In this document: piece after piece, positions 61,776 to 64,000 of the stretch
How the letters are laid out: each line of letters opens with the position of its first letter
How positions within the stretch are numbered: the first letter of the stretch is position 1
DNA from: Microvirga alba
GTDB lineage: Bacteria > Pseudomonadota > Alphaproteobacteria > Rhizobiales > Beijerinckiaceae
NCBI RefSeq assembly: GCF_015694465.1
Contig: NZ_JADQDO010000009.1
Span: 124,001 to 188,000 of the forward strand
Direction: 5' to 3'
DNA length: 64,000 bases
The notes under the pieces: generated by a model
What the model was told of the DNA's origin: nothing
Databases searched by the model: none
What the model saw: the letters and a program-made list of their open reading frames with translations, nothing else
Position numbers and translations under genes: made by a program

Positions 61776-64000
61776 ATGAGACGACACGTTCTCTCGACAC
61801 TTGAAGGTCTGGACCTGCACGTCCGCGAGGTGGCCGAAGCCGCCGCGCGCCGGTCGGGCCTGAGTCTTGAGGAATGGGTGGCGGCGGCACTGGCTGAGGA
61901 GACAGATCCCGGGCCGAAGCCTCCTCTCCCGAGCCGGGCGGGCGAGGATTTCGACAGCATCGTCGCACGGATCGCCAAGACGGCGACCGCCCGCAAAGCA
62001 CCAAAAGGGGATTATGAGACCCTTATGAGCGCCGTCGCGGCCCAGCACGAGCGCCGCGCTCAGGACCAGGCTTCAAGAACAGCCATCGCGCTTGAATCCA
62101 TGGCGAGCTGGATCGAACATGCCGAGGAACGGCTGAACGAAACGGCAAGGGCTTCGGCACACCACCAGGATCGCATGGCCTCCGCCCTTTCGGACGCCCT
62201 GTCCGCGCTGAAAGGCCGTCTCGACACGGTCGAGCGCCATGTCGTTTCCGAGCGGCCAGCCCCCGCGCGCATCGAATTTCCGGTTCAAGACGCCATCAAG
62301 GCGCTCGAACCTCTGTCCGAGACATTGGTCGGGCTGCGGACGGATATGTCGCGCCTCGCCGAGCGGCTGGAACAACCGGCCAATCCGGCGGTGGAGGCCA
62401 TTCGCACAGAAATCGAGCGTCTTCGCTCAAGCATGGCCGGTCTCGCAACACGGGACGAGATCGCGACATTGGATCACGCGCTCCGCGACGTCACCAAGGA
62501 TCTGGATCAGGGGCGCTCCAGCAAGGATTTGCTGACGCTCGCCCATTCGATTGCCGCCATCTACCAGCAGGTCCAGGGCCTCTCCGACGAGTTGGCCGAA
62601 GGCTTGCATCGCCGGATCGGCGCCGAAATCGACGCGATCAAGCGCAAAATCGACGGCGTCGCCGAGACCGGGGTCGACCGCTCCGTCATCGATTTTCTCA
62701 GCAGCCAGATCGTGGACATGCGTCACGACCTGTCCCGCCGCGCCGAGCCGCAGCAGATCGAGCGCCTGACCGGCGACGTCGCTTCGCTCAGCCGGCAACT
62801 TGCGGATCTTCGCGCCCATCAGGTCGGCCGCAGCGATTTCGCCGCGTTGAAAAGCTCGCTTGAGAATGTGTGTTCCGCCCTCACCCGCACCGTTGCGGCC
62901 CAGGAGGCGAACGATGTCCCCGGGCACCTGCAGGATCTGAGCCGCCGCCTCGACATTCTGGCGAGCCGACCGGAACCGGAGCCCGCCAATCTCGAACCGA
63001 TTGCGGAACAACTGGCGTTGCTGACGGAGCGGATGGCGACCCTGACCGACAGCCGTTTCGCGCAGCATGACACGCTGACGGCGATGATTACCCGCCTCTC
63101 TTCACAGGTTCAGGCCGTCGCCGATACGCCGCCGCCCTCGCACGAGCCCCTGCTGACGCGGTTCGACAGGCTTGAGGACGAGTTGCGGCAGGTCGGCCGG
63201 CAGGCCGACACATCGAGCGTGGAGCTGATGCTGCGTTCGATCAGTGCGCGGCTGGAGGAGACGCCCTCGCCCGCCTCGGCGTTTGACGCCCTCGAAAGGC
63301 GAATTGTGGCCCTGTCCGAGCGGTTCGACCGCACGCCGGCCGATCCGCTGCACCAGGTCGTCGCAGAAGCGGCGTCTCACCTACAGAAGCTGCGGAGCGA
63401 GACGCAGGCCATCGCCGAGCAGGCCGCAAAGGCAGCCTTGAGAGATGTTCAGCCGAGCGCGCCGGCCATCGGCGACCTTGATGCCCTGAAGCAAGGCTTT
63501 GTCGAGCTGAAGGCCCTTCAGACCCGATCCGACAAGAAGACCCAGCAGACCCTTCGCGCGGTTCACGACGCTCTTGAAACGCTCGTCTCCCGCTTCCCCG
63601 ATCAAGGTCCGATGACACGCGGCGCCGGTTCCCCGACACAATCGGCGGACGACATGGCCCCCGCCGATCGCCTGGAAGCCGCCGTGCGCAGGCTTCACGC
63701 GGCAGCTTTGTCCCAGATGGAAGAGGTGTCCGCGGCGTCACCGGAGCCGGTGCTCACGCAGGAGTCGGAAAGGCTGGATGTCGCGGCTGACACACCGCGC
63801 GGCGCGGGCACAGCGTTTTCGTCGCACGCAACCGATTTGGGCCAAGTGCGCGCGAGCTTCATCGCGGCAGCGCGCCGTGCGGCACAGACCGCACCGCAGG
63901 AAAAATCGGCGACCGAGTCTCTCCCAGAGCCGCATTCGGACGTTCAGGCTGAAGACGCGGATGCGACTGCGTTGGAGATGGCAGCTCTTTCTGCCCCCTC
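61776..64000 (+). CDS. podJ: PodJ-like polar localization factor, N-terminal part (truncated by window edge)
   Basis: An open frame of 741 codons without stop to the edge of the window. ATG at 61776 is used; an in-frame ATG at 61734 is possible and has a GGGGA nearby. The start VREVAEAAARRSGLSLEEWVAAAL matches the N-terminal motif of alphaproteobacterial PodJ/PodJL proteins. The rest is predominantly charged, heptad-like coiled coil with many LxxLxxRL patterns. In the family a membrane segment, Sel1 repeats and a peptidoglycan-binding domain follow beyond this point. Such proteins mark a cell pole and recruit polar machinery. The C-terminal part is not visible, so the family call is by N-terminal pattern. 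Confidence 0.8.
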   Translation, partial: MRRHVLSTLEGLDLHVREVAEAAARRSGLSLEEWVAAALAEETDPGPKPPLPSRAGEDFDSIVARIAKTATARKAPKGDYETLMSAVAAQHERRAQDQASRTAIALESMASWIEHAEERLNETARASAHHQDRMASALSDALSALKGRLDTVERHVVSERPAPARIEFPVQDAIKALEPLSETLVGLRTDMSRLAERLEQPANPAVEAIRTEIERLRSSMAGLATRDEIATLDHALRDVTKDLDQGRSSKDLLTLAHSIAAIYQQVQGLSDELAEGLHRRIGAEIDAIKRKIDGVAETGVDRSVIDFLSSQIVDMRHDLSRRAEPQQIERLTGDVASLSRQLADLRAHQVGRSDFAALKSSLENVCSALTRTVAAQEANDVPGHLQDLSRRLDILASRPEPEPANLEPIAEQLALLTERMATLTDSRFAQHDTLTAMITRLSSQVQAVADTPPPSHEPLLTRFDRLEDELRQVGRQADTSSVELMLRSISARLEETPSPASAFDALERRIVALSERFDRTPADPLHQVVAEAASHLQKLRSETQAIAEQAAKAALRDVQPSAPAIGDLDALKQGFVELKALQTRSDKKTQQTLRAVHDALETLVSRFPDQGPMTRGAGSPTQSADDMAPADRLEAAVRRLHAAALSQMEEVSAASPEPVLTQESERLDVAADTPRGAGTAFSSHATDLGQVRASFIAAARRAAQTAPQEKSATESLPEPHSDVQAEDADATALEMAALSAP

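Noticed and set aside
1-64000. tRNA, rRNA, insertion sequences, integrases, prophage or toxin-antitoxin genes
   Set aside because: None recognised by eye on either strand; a tRNA scan and profile search would be needed to exclude small ones completely.

Overview
The window is high-GC, densely packed bacterial chromosome, most likely from an alphaproteobacterium of the Hyphomicrobiales (Rhizobiales). The evidence is the PodJ-like polar-factor gene at the right edge, the cydABX-hemN arrangement, the RcnA/RcnR-type metal efflux pair, the mixture of ABC and amino-acid transport operons, and the codon usage. I see no rRNA, tRNA, CRISPR array, insertion sequence, integrase or phage gene, so it reads as core plus accessory chromosome rather than a mobile island.

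Layout. (1) 1-2793: end of cydA, then cydB, the tiny cydX and hemN, a tightly packed low-oxygen respiration and haem unit. (2) 2889-23728: an envelope and secretion region. A PsiF-like exported protein and a giant 2316-residue RTX protein are followed by PBP1C (pbpC) translationally coupled to a bacterial alpha-2-macroglobulin, a divergent exported peptidoglycan-binding protein with a protease-like domain that has lost its catalytic residues, a second RTX protein related to the first, and an ABC exporter. (3) 24113-26570: small housekeeping or stress genes (ABM, MOSC, DUF488, membrane protein, Nudix). (4) 26766-33120: an inositol-monophosphatase-type enzyme, then an AfuABC-type ABC importer (periplasmic protein, fused double permease, ATPase) and a HAD phosphatase. 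The binding protein has the sugar-phosphate type of binding residues, not the iron type, and four ATGGAACG direct repeats lie upstream.

(5) 33137-36069: HxlR regulator and FMN reductase, then an RcnR/CsoR-type regulator with its operator and an RcnA efflux pump carrying an extra inserted domain. (6) 36146-43662: a catabolic block of Fe-alcohol dehydrogenase, aldehyde dehydrogenase, glutamine-synthetase-like ligase, ethanolamine-type permease, N-formylglutamate-amidohydrolase-like enzyme and a divergent RpiR regulator. Together these supply each step needed for a gamma-glutamylated amino-alcohol (for example ethanolamine) pathway ending in glycine and glutamate; this is my leading candidate for an under-described system. 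(7) 43750-48675: AbrB-type transporter, aminotransferase, mscL, and a DoxX plus VOC dioxygenase pair (catDE-like) opposite a LysR regulator.

(8) 48758-54823: a 1169-residue transporter-kinase hybrid (sodium/solute symporter fold fused to a histidine kinase and receiver), a glutamate-racemase-like protein in which both catalytic cysteines are serine, an HCCA-isomerase-like thioredoxin-fold protein, a thioesterase and a DinB protein. (9) 54982-61389: a beta-oxidation operon (acyl-CoA dehydrogenase, thiolase, hydratase/3-hydroxyacyl-CoA dehydrogenase) with a palindrome upstream of its first gene and a cysteine-free MerR regulator next to it. (10) 61776-end: the N-terminal coiled-coil part of a PodJ-like polarity protein, cut by the window edge.
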